23,215 nucleotides of DNA, taken from Chromera velia. Its lineage: Eukaryota; Sar; Chromeraceae. The stretch is taken from NCBI GenBank assembly GCA_018398765.1, contig JAHBMJ010001837.1, positions 1 to 23,215 on the forward strand, in the 5' to 3' direction. Below the pieces are notes generated by a model. It made no database searches. It saw only the letters and a program-made list of their open reading frames with translations, and had not been told where the DNA came from. Made by a program: the position numbers and the translations under genes. Positions 1 through 9,885 of the stretch are shown piece after piece (position 1 is the first letter of the stretch; the number at the start of each line of letters is the position of its first letter).

Positions 1-240
1 GGGGGGGGGGGAGGGCCGGGGGCGTAGGGGGGGGAGGGAAGTGGTCTGTCTGTCTGTCCGTTCGCTTTGTTTGTTTGTTTGTTCGTGTGACCGGCAGGCA
101 CTCGATCGATCGGGCTTTTGTGACTTTCTCGATCGATCGATCCATCTCTCTCCTGCTGTCTCTGCTGGGGATACAAAGTAGTCGAGTGGCTCCTTCTCTG
201 TAGTCTGAAGACCTTGTTGGACGGGGTTCATAAGTCGATG
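1..240. repeat. Low-complexity contig edge
   Basis: The window opens with a run of G broken by a few other bases, then GTCT and GTTT tetranucleotide runs near 48-85, then two clusters of overlapping GATC around 105-143. No reading frame of note is present. The poly-G start mirrors the poly-C end of the window. This is more likely a contig end in low-complexity DNA, or a sequencing artefact, than a telomere, because no telomere-type repeat is visible. Confidence 0.6.
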
Positions 241-600
241 GAACGAAAAGCTCTTGAGGGAATCAAAGGAGCAAACAAGGGTAATTAAGGAAACAAAGGG
301 ACCCTCAGAATTAAGAGCACACTCCCGTATTTAATTCTGTGGCCTTGCCCGGACGAATCAGAACTCTTCTCTGCCTCCTTCTTTGGCTGCCCCCCTCCCT
401 TCAAGTATGTACAGTGTCAAAATCCAATTAGCTGTGTCCGCGTGTGATTGTTGGATACCATTGGATGCCTGGGTGCATTCTGCATTTGAACCGGTGGAGT
501 GGTGGTGGAAAGTGACCGGGGGTTACTCTGACCCCTTTCCGAGTCGGACGAACAGTAATGTTGCGGCCACGTTTCTAGTCTGACACACATGGCACGGTTT
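241..600. other. Unassigned stretch, no supported gene
   Basis: Moderately balanced base composition. A short open frame of about 60 codons (383-583, +) has no recognisable motif, no clear splice context and no upstream gene. I see no gene that I can support here. Confidence 0.4.
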
Positions 601-730
601 CAATACCAGTGTTTCAACTTCATTTAACTTAATTCATTCTCAAGCTGCAGCTTAGTTTTTTATCAGCTCAAAAGTGAATAGTATATAACACCAGAGTTAA
701 CAGAGATGATATGATACTACATTCAACTTG

Positions 731-816
731 ATATCGGATAATATAACCTACACTGTGCTGTTAGGAGTAACCAACTTGGCTAGGCGACGCACAGTGGTAA
801 AAAAAAAAAAAAAAAA
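731..816 (-). mobile_element. Short MITE-like element with CACTGTGC terminal inverted repeats
   Basis: Positions 751-758 read CACTGTGC and positions 789-796 read GCACAGTG, a perfect 8-base terminal inverted repeat enclosing 30 bases. The element abuts a poly-A run at 799-816. Its reverse complement matches both ends of a longer segment at 1652-2189: the poly-T plus CTGTGCGTCG..CTAGC part near 1652-1695, and the GTTACTCC..TAACAG..AGTGTA part near 2153-2189. It therefore looks like an inverted, internally deleted derivative of that longer element. There is no coding capacity. The superfamily is undetermined; a CACTG end would fit CACTA-type or hAT-type ends, which is only a guess. Confidence 0.5.
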
Positions 817-1651
817 TCTGAAAACGTCTATTCTTTTTTTTTTATTTATTTAAAATTTTATTGTATATGTAAGAAAAAATAAAGGTTAAATGACTAGCTT
901 CAACTAGAGTTTGAATCATATCTAGGATCCTAGTTTCACTTTTAGCTTGGTAGACGCTTAAAAGGATTGACCAAAACTAGCTTCAACTAGAGCTTCGAAA
1001 TGTCTATCGTCCTAGATATCGTCAAAAAGCCAGTCAAAGAACTTCTCCTCTGTCTGCTCTTCTGTCTGCATCCATGCATCCATCCTTCTTGTCACTCTTT
1101 GCATAAAACAAAAGAGAGCCCCCTTTTCCGTTCGCCCGCCTGCTTGCCTTTGTCCCTGTAATCCCCTTTTGCGATGGTCGCTACGTGCAGTGCCATACAC
1201 GCAGACTTCATTCATTTTTCAATTAGCATGAATGGTGAATACTGAAGTGGCTACAGAATTTACCAGAAAGAAAGGGCGGATGCAAGTCAATGTGAATGGA
1301 AAACAAGAAGACATGGTTAGTTTTTTTAACAGACAGAGCAAAGAGAAGAAAGAAAAATCTGGTGACAGTGCAGTTGAACAAGGGAAAAAAGATTGGTTGG
1401 TCCGTGTTCAACAAAGTCGATGATGGAATGGTGAAGACACTAGTAGAGACACTAGTAGAGATAAACGTACAATAACAACTAGAACTAGAACTAGGGTTAA
1501 AACTAGGGTTGAAAGATATTTAAAACTTTGAGTTGAGTAATAAGTTCGTGAGGAAGTTAATTTAAAAGTACTTCTAAAAGGTGCTCCTCTAGGTGCTCCT
1601 AAGGGTGCTCTAGGAAATCCTTCGTAGAAAAAAAGAAAGTCTGGAAAGGTC

Positions 1652-2189
1652 TTTTTTTTTTTTTTTTACTACTGTGCGTCGTCTAGCAACGTAGTTTGGT
1701 TACCGAGGCGGTAACCATTTTCATGGTTATGGTAATCCTGCAGAGTCACATTGATTACTGTTATTTTGGTAACCAAAACAGTAGTAATCGTTCTTTTAAG
1801 CAAAACAAATTAGTGGGTAAATCGAGTACCAAAGATAGATTTATTGTAAAATCCTCTTATATCTAAAAACATGTGTAAGTATATGTAAGTTAAAGTTAAG
1901 TTCTTGATATTATAGAAACCACTTAGACAAAAAAAGTTTAAAAATGCTCTTTTTTACGTCGTACTGTACTCGTACACAGTTTTTAAAGATGCGTTTCTTC
2001 TATATTAGATCTCGATGCAACACATTTGTGGGCAAATACAGCCAGATTACTGCGGTAGTGGTAATGAGTGGTAATCCCCTCAGACCCCCCTAGTTACCAA
2101 GTTTGGGTTACCAATTTGATTGTAACCAAAAACTTTCTGAGAAGGGCTGGTAGTTACTCCTGAGTCCTAACAGTATAGTGTAATATAAC
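1652..2189 (+). mobile_element. Longer relative of the 731-816 element (about 540 bp, non-autonomous)
   Basis: The segment starts with a 16-base T run followed by ACTACTGTGCGTCGTCTAGC, and ends near GTTACTCC..CCTAACAGTATAGTG. These two ends together are what the shorter inverted copy at 731-816 preserves. Inside are several GGTTACC/GGTAACC motifs. One is a perfect 9-base hairpin at 1697-1717 (TGGTTACCG, loop AGG, CGGTAACCA). Another is an imperfect inverted repeat at about 1751-1788 centred on TTTTGGTAACCAAAA. No open reading frame supports a transposase, so if mobile it would need one from elsewhere. Confidence 0.45.
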
Positions 2190-2731
2190 TTTGTTAGCGT
2201 TTTTTTGTTCAATTTACACTTGGACTTTAAGAATTACCCGGATAGCGCAGTGACTTTAGGGTCTATGACCCCCTAAAGTTAAAATTACCGTACTTTAGTA
2301 ACTTTCAGAGATGCCCTAAAGTTAATAAAGTACAGTAAGAAAGCTATGCTATCATAATGAAACTAGTGTGTACACTATTTTTAAACTAGAGTGACACTGT
2401 TTTAAAATGTTTTCTCTGCTTCAAACATGTGGTAAAATGATTTAAAGCTGCTATCAGTTCAAAATTTAGTTGAAACATTTTTAACACTTTACTTGGCTAC
2501 TAATTATGTGACTAATACCGTCATTTCAAGGGATTTTTTGATATCATCATCCATGATTCAGTGCCAAACTCATCGACGAATCATCGTGCTTAAACAGTGC
2601 TTCTTTAGACCTTTGGATACGGATTTACTGGGTCTTGACTGCGCCGTCACTACAGAAAAATTCAGTCTAAAATTGAGACCCACAGTCACCCAACTGTGAC
2701 GTTTAGCTGTCACAGAGTCGACTGTCATGAA

Positions 2732-2777
<46 letters not shown>
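2732..2777. repeat. (CAGA)n microsatellite
   Basis: About eleven tandem CAGA units, uninterrupted, within the AT-rich island. No gene context. Confidence 0.95.
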
Positions 2778-3603
2778 TTAGTCTATATGCTTCTTCTTTT
2801 TCTCTCTCCTTTCTAGCCTCTTTTTCTTTATGCCTTGTGAGAGGCATGCCCTTTTGAATGGCAGAGGAGCAACAAGAGGCCACAGCCTCTGCCATCCGGA
2901 GCGCTCCATTGAAAGAAAATGAAAGAAATACTGGCAAAACCAGCATCTTGTGCAATGATGCGAGAGTTGATCAGATAGCTCGCAGTGAAGAGAACTCTTG
3001 ACACAGCCTCTGCACAGGAAACTACATAGATTTTTTATTTTAAATTAATCTTTATTTAACATAATAGAATTTTATAATAGCTTGTAAGTTAGTACATGAA
3101 TCGTGACAGTGTTTCAGCTCTATCACTACTTACAAATGGGGAGTGACCAGGCCGATCCCCCTTACGAAGGCAAATGCGAACTACTTTTTTGAATAAAAGT
3201 TCTTGTTTGTCTGTCATAATCTCTATTTTGAATCACCACATCAATAAGAGAGTGTCTTATAGTGTCTTGTACGTTGTTTTGTGGCCACCATAAGCTTAAA
3301 CTCGGTACACACTTTCACCTGCAGAGAAAGAGATGGGGAGACAGGAAGTATAACGGTTTCTAACTACGCTGGAACGCACGGGAATGGCCCTAAAAAGTCT
3401 TTAAACAAGGCCTAAAAAAGAATTAAAATTACGGTAACTTAACCTCTCTAACAGGTTAAAAAAAACCGTCGGTAACCAGTAAAAAGTTACGTAATTCTAG
3501 TAATGCGACTTTTTCACAAAAGTCCTTTAGTAACTTTTAAGGTCCAAGTGTAGTTCAATTTATTGTCATTGTCAGAGAGGCAGGGAGAGAGAGGGAATAA
3601 TTT

Positions 3604-3635
3604 GGAGAGAGAGAGAGAAAGAGAGAAAGAGAGAA

Positions 3636-3697
<62 letters not shown>
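3604..3697. repeat. (GA)n microsatellite with AAAG interruptions
   Basis: Some 94 bases of alternating GA, with regularly spaced GAAA interruptions in the first half. The Arg-Glu open frame through it is an artefact of the repeat. Confidence 0.95.
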
Positions 3698-4116
3698 CCT
3701 GGCAGCCTGCATGGGAAGCTAAAAGACAGTGAAACTCCGAGAGAGAAAGATATACAAATATAAAGAGAGTGTCAAAAACGGTATAGAAATAATAGAACTA
3801 TATGATACTGATTAAATCGGATTAAATTTAGGAAGCGGCGCAGGAGCTGTGACGTAGCTTTTCTGAGCTTTTCTAAACTAAAGAGAGTTTAATGTCCTGA
3901 GAGTAGTTTTTTTCTATTTTGTAAGAACAAAGTCACGCCGAGCAAATTTATAAGAAATTTGAATATGCTTACGTACATTGCCCTTAACTTTCTTTATGCA
4001 GTGCTATAAATTGCTATATGTGCATGCACTTTGTCCTGCGAGCACAGATAAGCACATATCTCCGTAAAGCCGTGTAAAGCTCACAGTGCTCACTAATGTT
4101 CACTATAAACAATCAA

Positions 4117-4189
4117 ATGCATTCGGTTTGATTCGGTTCAGTCTAGCAGTTTAGTTTCAAAACTTAGGCTCTATTAGGCTCTCCATTTT
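4117..4189 (+). repeat. Dispersed repeat, copy 1 (forward)
   Basis: Contains ATGCATTCGG, TTCAGTCTAG, CAGTTTAGTTTCAAAACTTA and GGCTCTCCATTT in order. The same blocks occur at 16998-17060 in the same orientation and at 15345-15396 in reverse. This copy carries a tandem duplication of the ATTCGGTT block and an extra GGCTCTATTA insert. Confidence 0.75.
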
Positions 4190-4267
4190 AACAGTTGTAA
4201 CGCCATGCTACGCCATCTGTGACGTTTAATATCATCATCTGTAACCATATCTGTGACGCATTTCGAT

Positions 4268-4313
4268 CGCGGGCGGCAGGCGGCGGGCGGGGGGTGGCGG
4301 GCGCGGTGGGCGA
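4268..4313 (+). promoter_or_regulatory. G-rich tract upstream of gene 1 (possible G-quadruplex/promoter GC box)
   Basis: A 46-base stretch with repeated GGCGGG and GGG runs lies about 240-290 bases upstream of the predicted start codon at 4557. Its composition contrasts sharply with the AT-rich island to its left. Four or more G-runs at short spacing could allow a G-quadruplex on the plus strand. A promoter role is inferred from position only. Confidence 0.35.
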
Positions 4314-4314
4314 T

Positions 4315-4347
4315 GGTGCATGCATAGGAGACCGTCTCTCATGCACC
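4315..4347. promoter_or_regulatory. Nested palindrome upstream of gene 1
   Basis: GGTGCATG at 4315-4322 pairs with CATGCACC at 4340-4347. Inside, GAGAC at 4328-4332 pairs with GTCTC at 4334-4338. The dyad lies about 210 bases before the start codon and next to the G-rich tract. It could be a binding site for a dimeric factor or a cruciform. The structure is seen; the function is inferred. Confidence 0.35.
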
Positions 4348-4556
4348 GTCTCAGCTAGTGCACCATACATCAGATTGCTTCCGAGATCTAGGCAGCCCTC
4401 GATCATGACTCTGCAACCATGCAGTTTCGATGAGAGCATGCATCAAGGTGAATTGAGTGCACCGTTGGTCTGAATACGAGAAGCGAGAAAATCTGCTGCC
4501 CATCTCCGTCAAAAAGCTGTCGCGTGTGTGTCGATGGTCTCCAGTCTGTCATTGAG

Positions 4557-4712
4557 ATGGGGTTCCCGAATGTCCTTTCCTTTCGCCCCCTTGTCCCTCT
4601 CTTTTTCGCAGCCCTGACAGGCATCACGGTGAGGGCATTTACAACAGGAGGCCGGAGGTTTGTCTCTTCTCTTTCATCGCGGTGGCGTTTGGGAAGAAGG
4701 GGGCAACCGACA
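4557..4712 (+). other. Predicted targeting leader of gene 1 (residues 1-52)
   Basis: Residues 1-28 start with Met-Gly-Phe and carry a hydrophobic stretch ending in TVRA, followed by Phe-Thr-Thr. Residues 28-52 hold many Arg and Ser and no acidic residue until the internal Met (ATG at 4713). In algae with red-derived complex plastids, a signal peptide cleaved just before Phe and followed by a basic transit peptide directs import into the plastid. The resemblance is seen directly; actual targeting is inferred. A simple secretory signal is the main alternative. Confidence 0.5.
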
Positions 4713-6004
4713 ATGAGCGCCTCCTCTGACAACACCGGTAATCCCCTGGCTTCCTTTGGCCTCATTGCGGACGTACAGTACGCAGACCTAGAGAATGGTT
4801 CTGACTTCGCCAAGACGAGGACTCGGTATTACAGGAACAGTCTGAAGATCCTGGAGGAGGCGGTGGACTGGTGGAAGGAAAGGAACCTGAGCTGTGTAGT
4901 GCAGGTCTGTGTGAGGGAGGTGCTCTGCTTTGCACGATGTGTCCAGCAAAACATCTTTTATGAACTTCCCGTAATTCACTCAGGGATAGAAACCTGCTTG
5001 TCTGTGTGCCGAGCATGTGCTGGTGTGTGCGGTTGAGGGAGGAATGTGCTCTGCAGCAACGGATTGCCTGACCTTTGTGAGTCTCCCTTGGGACAATCGC
5101 GACCTTTTCTCTTCCAGTCCAGTGTGGGACGGGGTTCGCTTGATTCACGTATGTTTGTAATGATAGAGATCACTTTCCTGGGTGCCGTATATCCCCGATT
5201 ACTTCAGATCCTTTCTGTTGTACACTCTGCTGTATCTTTCACTCTGCGTCTCGCTCTCTCTGCGTATGTATGCATATTGTATGTGTGTATGTACATCTGT
5301 ATCTGTTTGCAAGTTGTGCTGGGGTCTACGGTCTCTGCCCATCTTCTTGACCTCCCTCTCTCTGTGCATCCTTGTCTCTTTTCCTCTGCCTGTCCAAGAA
5401 AAAAGCTTTTGTACGCAAGGAAAACGAAGAAACATGCAGCCTGTCTGTCAGAGAAGGAGGTGGGGGAAAGAAGGATTTTGTCTGCATGTCCGTTTGTTTG
5501 TCTGTCGGTCTGTCGCTCTCTCAGTCTCTCTGTCTCCCCATCCATCCACCCAAATAGTCTGTCTGGACACATAAAAAGAAAATTCAGTCATGCATTGCGT
5601 GTTTTTCTGTCTGTGGTGTTTTTCAACTTACGAAGATGCGTGTGCTGCTGGGGACAGTAAACTCGAAGCAGCATTGCCATGCATCGTTCCGTGCGTACAG
5701 TTGGGGGATGTAATCGACGGCAAGAACTCCGCTTGCAACCAGTCGCACACAGCCCTGGACACTGTGCTCTCGTCGTTCAAGAGAACTGGGGTCCCGGTGT
5801 TCCACATGCTGGGCAACCATGAATTCTATGTGAGTGGTGTCCGTGAGAGCTAGAGGGAGTGTGTGCTCGCTTTTGTGAGTGCTTGTGTGTGCGTAGGATG
5901 GGTGCGGGAAGGGTGTCTGTGAGTGGGTCGGTCGGTCGGTGCGCAAGCATGTGTGTACGTTTGTGTGTTTCTACATACGAAACTGTATGTGAGGGCGTGT
6001 GCAT

Positions 6005-6078
<74 letters not shown>

Positions 6079-7162
6079 AGCGGTCTTCATTTGCGTGCCA
6101 GTGCATGTGTCTAAAATCATGAACTTCCCCTTTGCGTTTCTTTGACCTCCACCTTTCTTGCTTGCTCGCCTTCGGGTCTGCAGAATTTCTCCCGTGATCA
6201 GCTTCGTTCTCTTCTGTTCAAGGAGACTGGGCAGGAGGCCTTCTATTCGTTTCCATTGTGCAGAGGCTGGTTGGTTGTCTCCTTGTTTCTTTCTGTTGTG
6301 CAGAGGCTGGTTGGTTGTCACCTTGTTTCTTTCTTTCTGATGAATTCCTGAAGGGAGTTCGGGTCGTGTCTTCCTGCTGCAGTTTTTTCCTTTCTTGTGT
6401 TTGTTTGTCTGTCTGTCAGTTTTGTTGGTCCCCTTGTGTCCGTTCGCCTGTTCGTCTCTTCTTTTCATCTTTTGCTGGCCTTTCTCTCTCCCTTGCTTTC
6501 TTGTGCCCACAACTTTTTTCATGGGCCTGCTTTCTCGCCTTTCTCTTGATTTCTTTCGGATTCATTTTCTTTGAGACCCCTCAGATGCTGTTCTGCCTCT
6601 ATTTTGTTTCCATCCATGATGGATGCGTCTTCTTCATGACTCTTTCCTGCACCCTGCCTGTGCTACTACTTCCTGTACACCCGCCAACAACTCCATCGAT
6701 CGATCTTTTTCCCTGCATGTGTAACGTTGCAATGAGTATCCTTACGCGCGTCGTGCGTGTACGGGTTTGTTTGCGCGTCAAGATGCTTATCTGCTTTCAT
6801 GTGTCTTTGTGTTGGACCGTTTGATTTTTGCGTTTGTCCCGTTCTCTTTGCATGAGGCTGGCATCTGTGGCAGGCATCATGTATTTTGTCCGTGTATCAT
6901 TATCTGTCTGTGCCTCTGTGTCCGGCTTCCAGGCGCGCCGTTGTTTTGGATCCGTACGACATTTCTGTGTTGGGACACCCGAAGGGAAGCACGCAGTGGA
7001 AAATTGGGGCTGAGATTCTTCACAGAAAAAATCCAGAAACGCTGAAGGAGGGCGGAAAATGGTCAGACAGAATTCAAAAAGAGAATTTGCTGATGCAGGA
7101 GGAATCTTTGTGTCTCTGCATGGATCGTGATCTCCAACGGAGGGAAAGAAAGGACCCAGCTT

Positions 7163-7235
<73 letters not shown>

Positions 7236-8008
7236 GTGTATGTGTGGGGGGGAAGGGCGTTCTGTCTGTCTATTTCTCTATCTGTCCCACCGTCTGTCCC
7301 TTTGACGGCTTCTTTGGCCTCCTGCTTCTTTCTCTTCTTTCCATCGTTGCGCTGTAAGTCTACCATTCTAATTGGGAGGCTTTTTGTCTCTTCCGCGATT
7401 CGTTGCGTTGGATTTTGTTCTTCCTTTTGGATGAGATGCGTCGGCGTGAGTTCCTGGAGAATGGATTTAGAAAGTTCCCTCTATGAAGTAAAAATTTGTT
7501 CCCTGCTCTTATAGTATCGTTGGATGCATGTGAATGGTACCTTGAGAATCCGTAGCCAGGCAGTCCTTGCAAGCATCAAAAGAATTCCTCTCCTTGCAGG
7601 CTTGCGAACGTTCGGGGAAGGGACCGTCGATTTCTCCCCTATAACGGGGCGATCGGGGCTGTTCAGCTACAGTGGCTGCGAGAGGAACTGCAGACAGCAG
7701 AGGAGGTAGAAGAAAGGGTGGGTGTGTCTCCTTGTTCATCTTCCTCTGCCTGCCTGCCTGTCTGCCGGTCTGCCTGTCTGTCTGCCGTCTGTCTGTCTTG
7801 TCTGCCTGCCTGCCTGCCTGTCTGTCTGCCTGCCTGCCTGCCTGCCTGTCTGTCTGTTCTGTACATTGCGAAGAAGAAAGAGAAACGTAGGGGGAAAAGA
7901 CTGTATGATCTCTCTGGTCGTTTGTTTTCCATGTGGTTGCCTGTCCACTCCTTGTGCTCCCTCTCCCTGCCAGCAGAGGATGTGAATGGGAAGGAAGAGA
8001 GCCATCTG

Positions 8009-8062
<54 letters not shown>

Positions 8063-8221
8063 TGCGTGCGTGCGTGCGTGTGTGTGTGTGAGTGGTGTGT
8101 GAGTGAGTGAGTGAGTGAGTGCATGCACCTGCGTGTCTGTAGCTCTCTCTCTCTCGTTATTTCTTTCTCTCTCTCTTTTTCTTTTTCTTTTTCTTGTTTT
8201 TTTCTCTTTCTCTCTCTCTCT

Positions 8222-8286
<65 letters not shown>

Positions 8287-8414
8287 CTACAGACACACAC
8301 GTACACGCTTACTCTCTCTGAATGTTCTGAATGTTTCGCAAGTTCCGAATGTTCTGTACTCTTGCCTGCCCGGATCATTCATGTGCTAACGGCTTCCTCC
8401 CGGCCATCGCAGTG

Positions 8415-8450
<36 letters not shown>

Positions 8451-9350
8451 CCTCAGGTCGTTGTGTTCTGTCACGTCCCTCTGCTTCCTATGGCCACCAA
8501 GGACGTGACTGTGTTGTGGAACTACGAGGAGGTTCTGGGGGTTCTGGGTGAGACCGGAAGTGCGGCTGCGGTGTTTGCGGGGCATGATCATGATGGGGGA
8601 TATTTTCTGGACTCTAATGGTCAGTCAGTCAGCTGGCTGCTTCGGGGGTCTCAATAGGGCGTGCGGGGATGGTTAGGTGGATGCATCGTCGGTTTGTGTG
8701 TTCACTTGTGAGATTCATCTCTCTGTGGTGAAATCGTGTCGAACGAACACATTTGTTGGAAGGCTACTTCGATGGACCACACGGATCCCGTCGGGAGTCC
8801 AGCAGCGCGTCTGCTCCGTTGCCCGCAGCGCTCAAACGAAGCTCAGAGTTCATTGTATGTGCCGACTCTGTTTGTAGCTCCCTTTATCCTTCCTTCCTTT
8901 CTTTCGCCCTTGCTTCTTTTCCTCCTCCTGCGTGTCTTCTTCCTTGCACTTGACATTGAAGCAAGCCCATGCATGCATCGTCTGCAAGGCGCATGTCCAT
9001 TTCATTCATTTTCTGATTCAGTGTCGAGGCTGTGTTTCCATGTATGTTGATTCTAATTGCTCGCAACGTTGTATGTAACTTGATGCTTTAAATCAGGAAT
9101 TCATCATGTGACAGTCGCATCCCCCCTCGAGTGCGAGCCTGAGACTGGAGAGGCTGCGTTTGGGTGCGTCCATTTGTTTAGGGACGGCCTGGAGGTGGAG
9201 GGCAGGGGAAAGGTGACCAGCGTTTTCCTGCAGGCAAAGAGAGGCAAGGGGGCGGTCGGAGGAGGTAGAGGGGATACGGTGGAGGTCAAGACTGTCGGTG
9301 CAATCTCTGCATCAGGCGCCTCGGCTGAGGAAGTTGCCCATCGACTTTGA
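4557..9350 (+). CDS. Mn-dependent ADP-ribose/CDP-alcohol diphosphatase-like metallophosphoesterase (seven exons, putative plastid leader)
   Basis: A calcineurin-type metallophosphoesterase of the family that hydrolyses ADP-ribose and CDP-alcohols with Mn2+. Proposed exons: 4557-4904, 5701-5829, 6184-6269, 6933-7061, 7600-7717, 8457-8619, 9097-9350 (TGA at 9348). The joined length is 1227 nt, in frame, giving 408 aa. Motifs in order: IADVQYAD (res 70-77), GDVIDG (118-123), GNHEFY (154-159), VVLDPYDISVLG (191-202), YNGAIG just before the QLQWL block, FCHVPL (274-279), GHDHDGG (312-318). These supply the family's metal ligands, including Gln in the first motif. Spacing across every junction agrees with relatives of about 340 aa, so the extra length is mainly N-terminal: 69 residues precede the first motif. 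That leader has a hydrophobic core (VPLFFAALTGITV) then RAF and a basic stretch, like a bipartite complex-plastid presequence. An internal ATG at 4713 could give a leaderless form. Donors: gtctgt, gtgagt, gttggt, gtcaga, gtgggt, gtcagt. Exon 5 bounds are the least certain. Family call firm; substrate and location inferred. Confidence 0.9.
4905..5700 (+). other. Gene 1 intron 1
   Basis: 796 bases, phase 0, donor gtctgt, acceptor gtacag. Pyrimidine-rich on the sense strand, with TCTG and TCTC stretches near 5220-5270 and 5490-5560. Several frames stay open by composition only. I see no additional exon that fits the protein family. Confidence 0.8.
5830..6183 (+). other. Gene 1 intron 2 with (GT)n(GA)n microsatellite
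   Basis: 354 bases, phase 0, donor gtgagt, acceptor ctgcag. A compound GT then GA repeat spans about 6003-6079. The boundaries join GNHEFY to NFSRDQL, which are continuous in the enzyme family. Confidence 0.85.
6257..6336 (+). repeat. 40-bp tandem duplication across the exon 3 donor
   Basis: The segment containing GTGCAGAGGCTGGTTGGTTG occurs twice, with the CAGAGGCTGG block at 6261 and 6301, a period of 40. The two copies differ at about one base over most of the unit. The duplicated unit includes the last exon 3 bases and the donor GTTGGT, so a second identical donor lies 40 bases into the intron. Using it would shift the frame. Confidence 0.85.
6270..6932 (+). other. Gene 1 intron 3
   Basis: 663 bases, phase 2, donor gttggt, acceptor ttccag. 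Joining TG at 6268-6269 to G at 6933 makes Trp and gives continuous spacing between YSFPL and VVLDPYD, matching the family length exactly. The intron is pyrimidine-rich and holds no further supported exon. Confidence 0.8.
7062..7599 (+). other. Gene 1 intron 4 with (CT)n microsatellite
   Basis: 538 bases, phase 2, donor gtcaga, acceptor ttgcag. A 72-base CT repeat runs from 7161 to 7232. The donor was chosen because it keeps phase and gives a plausible linker before the RFLPYNGAIG segment. Downstream donors would insert Ser-Leu repeat sequence. Confidence 0.65.
7718..8456 (+). other. Gene 1 intron 5, dense in microsatellites
   Basis: 739 bases, phase 0, donor gtgggt, acceptor cctcag. It holds CTGC/CTGT tetranucleotides (7745-7857), (CT)n(GT)n (8013-8091), GTGA units (8100-8120), a CT/CA/GA compound (8155-8287) and a 34-base GT run (8416-8449) that ends seven bases before the acceptor. 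The RNA could form CT:GA hairpins. Confidence 0.85.
8620..9096 (+). other. Gene 1 intron 6
   Basis: 477 bases, phase 1, donor gtcagt, acceptor aatcag. The splice makes DSNG-IHHVTV, matching the family where the metal-binding GHxH segment leads into the C-terminal strand. No other gene is supported within it. Confidence 0.85.
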
Positions 9351-9803
9351 ACGCATCGGTCGTCTTGTCAGGCGAATTCTTTTTGCTTTGTTTTGTTGAG
9401 AGAGAAGAGACGGCATGGAGAAAAGCTCTGGCAAAACAAGAGAAGAGAAGAAGGGAAAAGTTTTTGTTGGAAGGACTGCGTGATTGAAGGAAAGTTGAAG
9501 ATGCTTTTCAGAAGAAAATGACGGTTTCGGCCCTATGCTTTCTTTTTTGCTTGTTCCACTGGTACAGTGCAACTTTTTGCTTGACTGTCTTGCTTTCGCC
9601 CTTTCCTTTCTTCCTTCCTCTCGCTGTTTTTTTGGTTTTTTTTGAATTGGTGCGGCGCACTTTCCTCCCGACAGATAGACGAATTGGTGTCTTTGTGTCT
9701 GTATTGGCAGTCGGATGCTTGAGATAAGAATTAAGTTGCGTGCGTGTGTGCGGGTGTGCAACTCCTTTCTTTCTTTCTTTCTTTCTTTCTTTCTCTCTCT
9801 CTG

Positions 9804-9885
<82 letters not shown>

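Larger units (their letters stand above)
600..4110. other. AT-rich island of degenerate repeats
   Basis: This stretch is clearly richer in A+T than the gene regions. It is built from recurring short motifs: variants of GTTACC/GGTAAC, CTAGGGTT, ACTTTAG and GGTGCTC. A 17-base segment, ACTAGCTTCAACTAGAG, occurs at about 893 and again at about 976. A CACTAGTAGAGA unit is tandem near 1438-1462. No open frame over about 80 codons is convincing. The pattern suggests decayed, small non-autonomous transposons in an intergenic region. The same texture returns at 10881-11560, 15050-17075 and 19938-20340. Confidence 0.6.

Noticed and set aside
1-60. Telomere at the contig start
   Set aside because: It is only a G homopolymer with irregular interruptions; no tandem telomeric unit is visible.
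4403-4813. 136-codon minus-strand open frame overlapping gene 1 exon 1
   Set aside because: It is a shadow of the coding exon and its upstream region, with no motif and no independent splice or start context.
8620-8655. Ending gene 1 at the in-frame stop after exon 6 (8655)
   Set aside because: Splicing at gtcagt (8620) to 9097 restores the conserved C-terminal strands of the family in frame. Readthrough would lose them.
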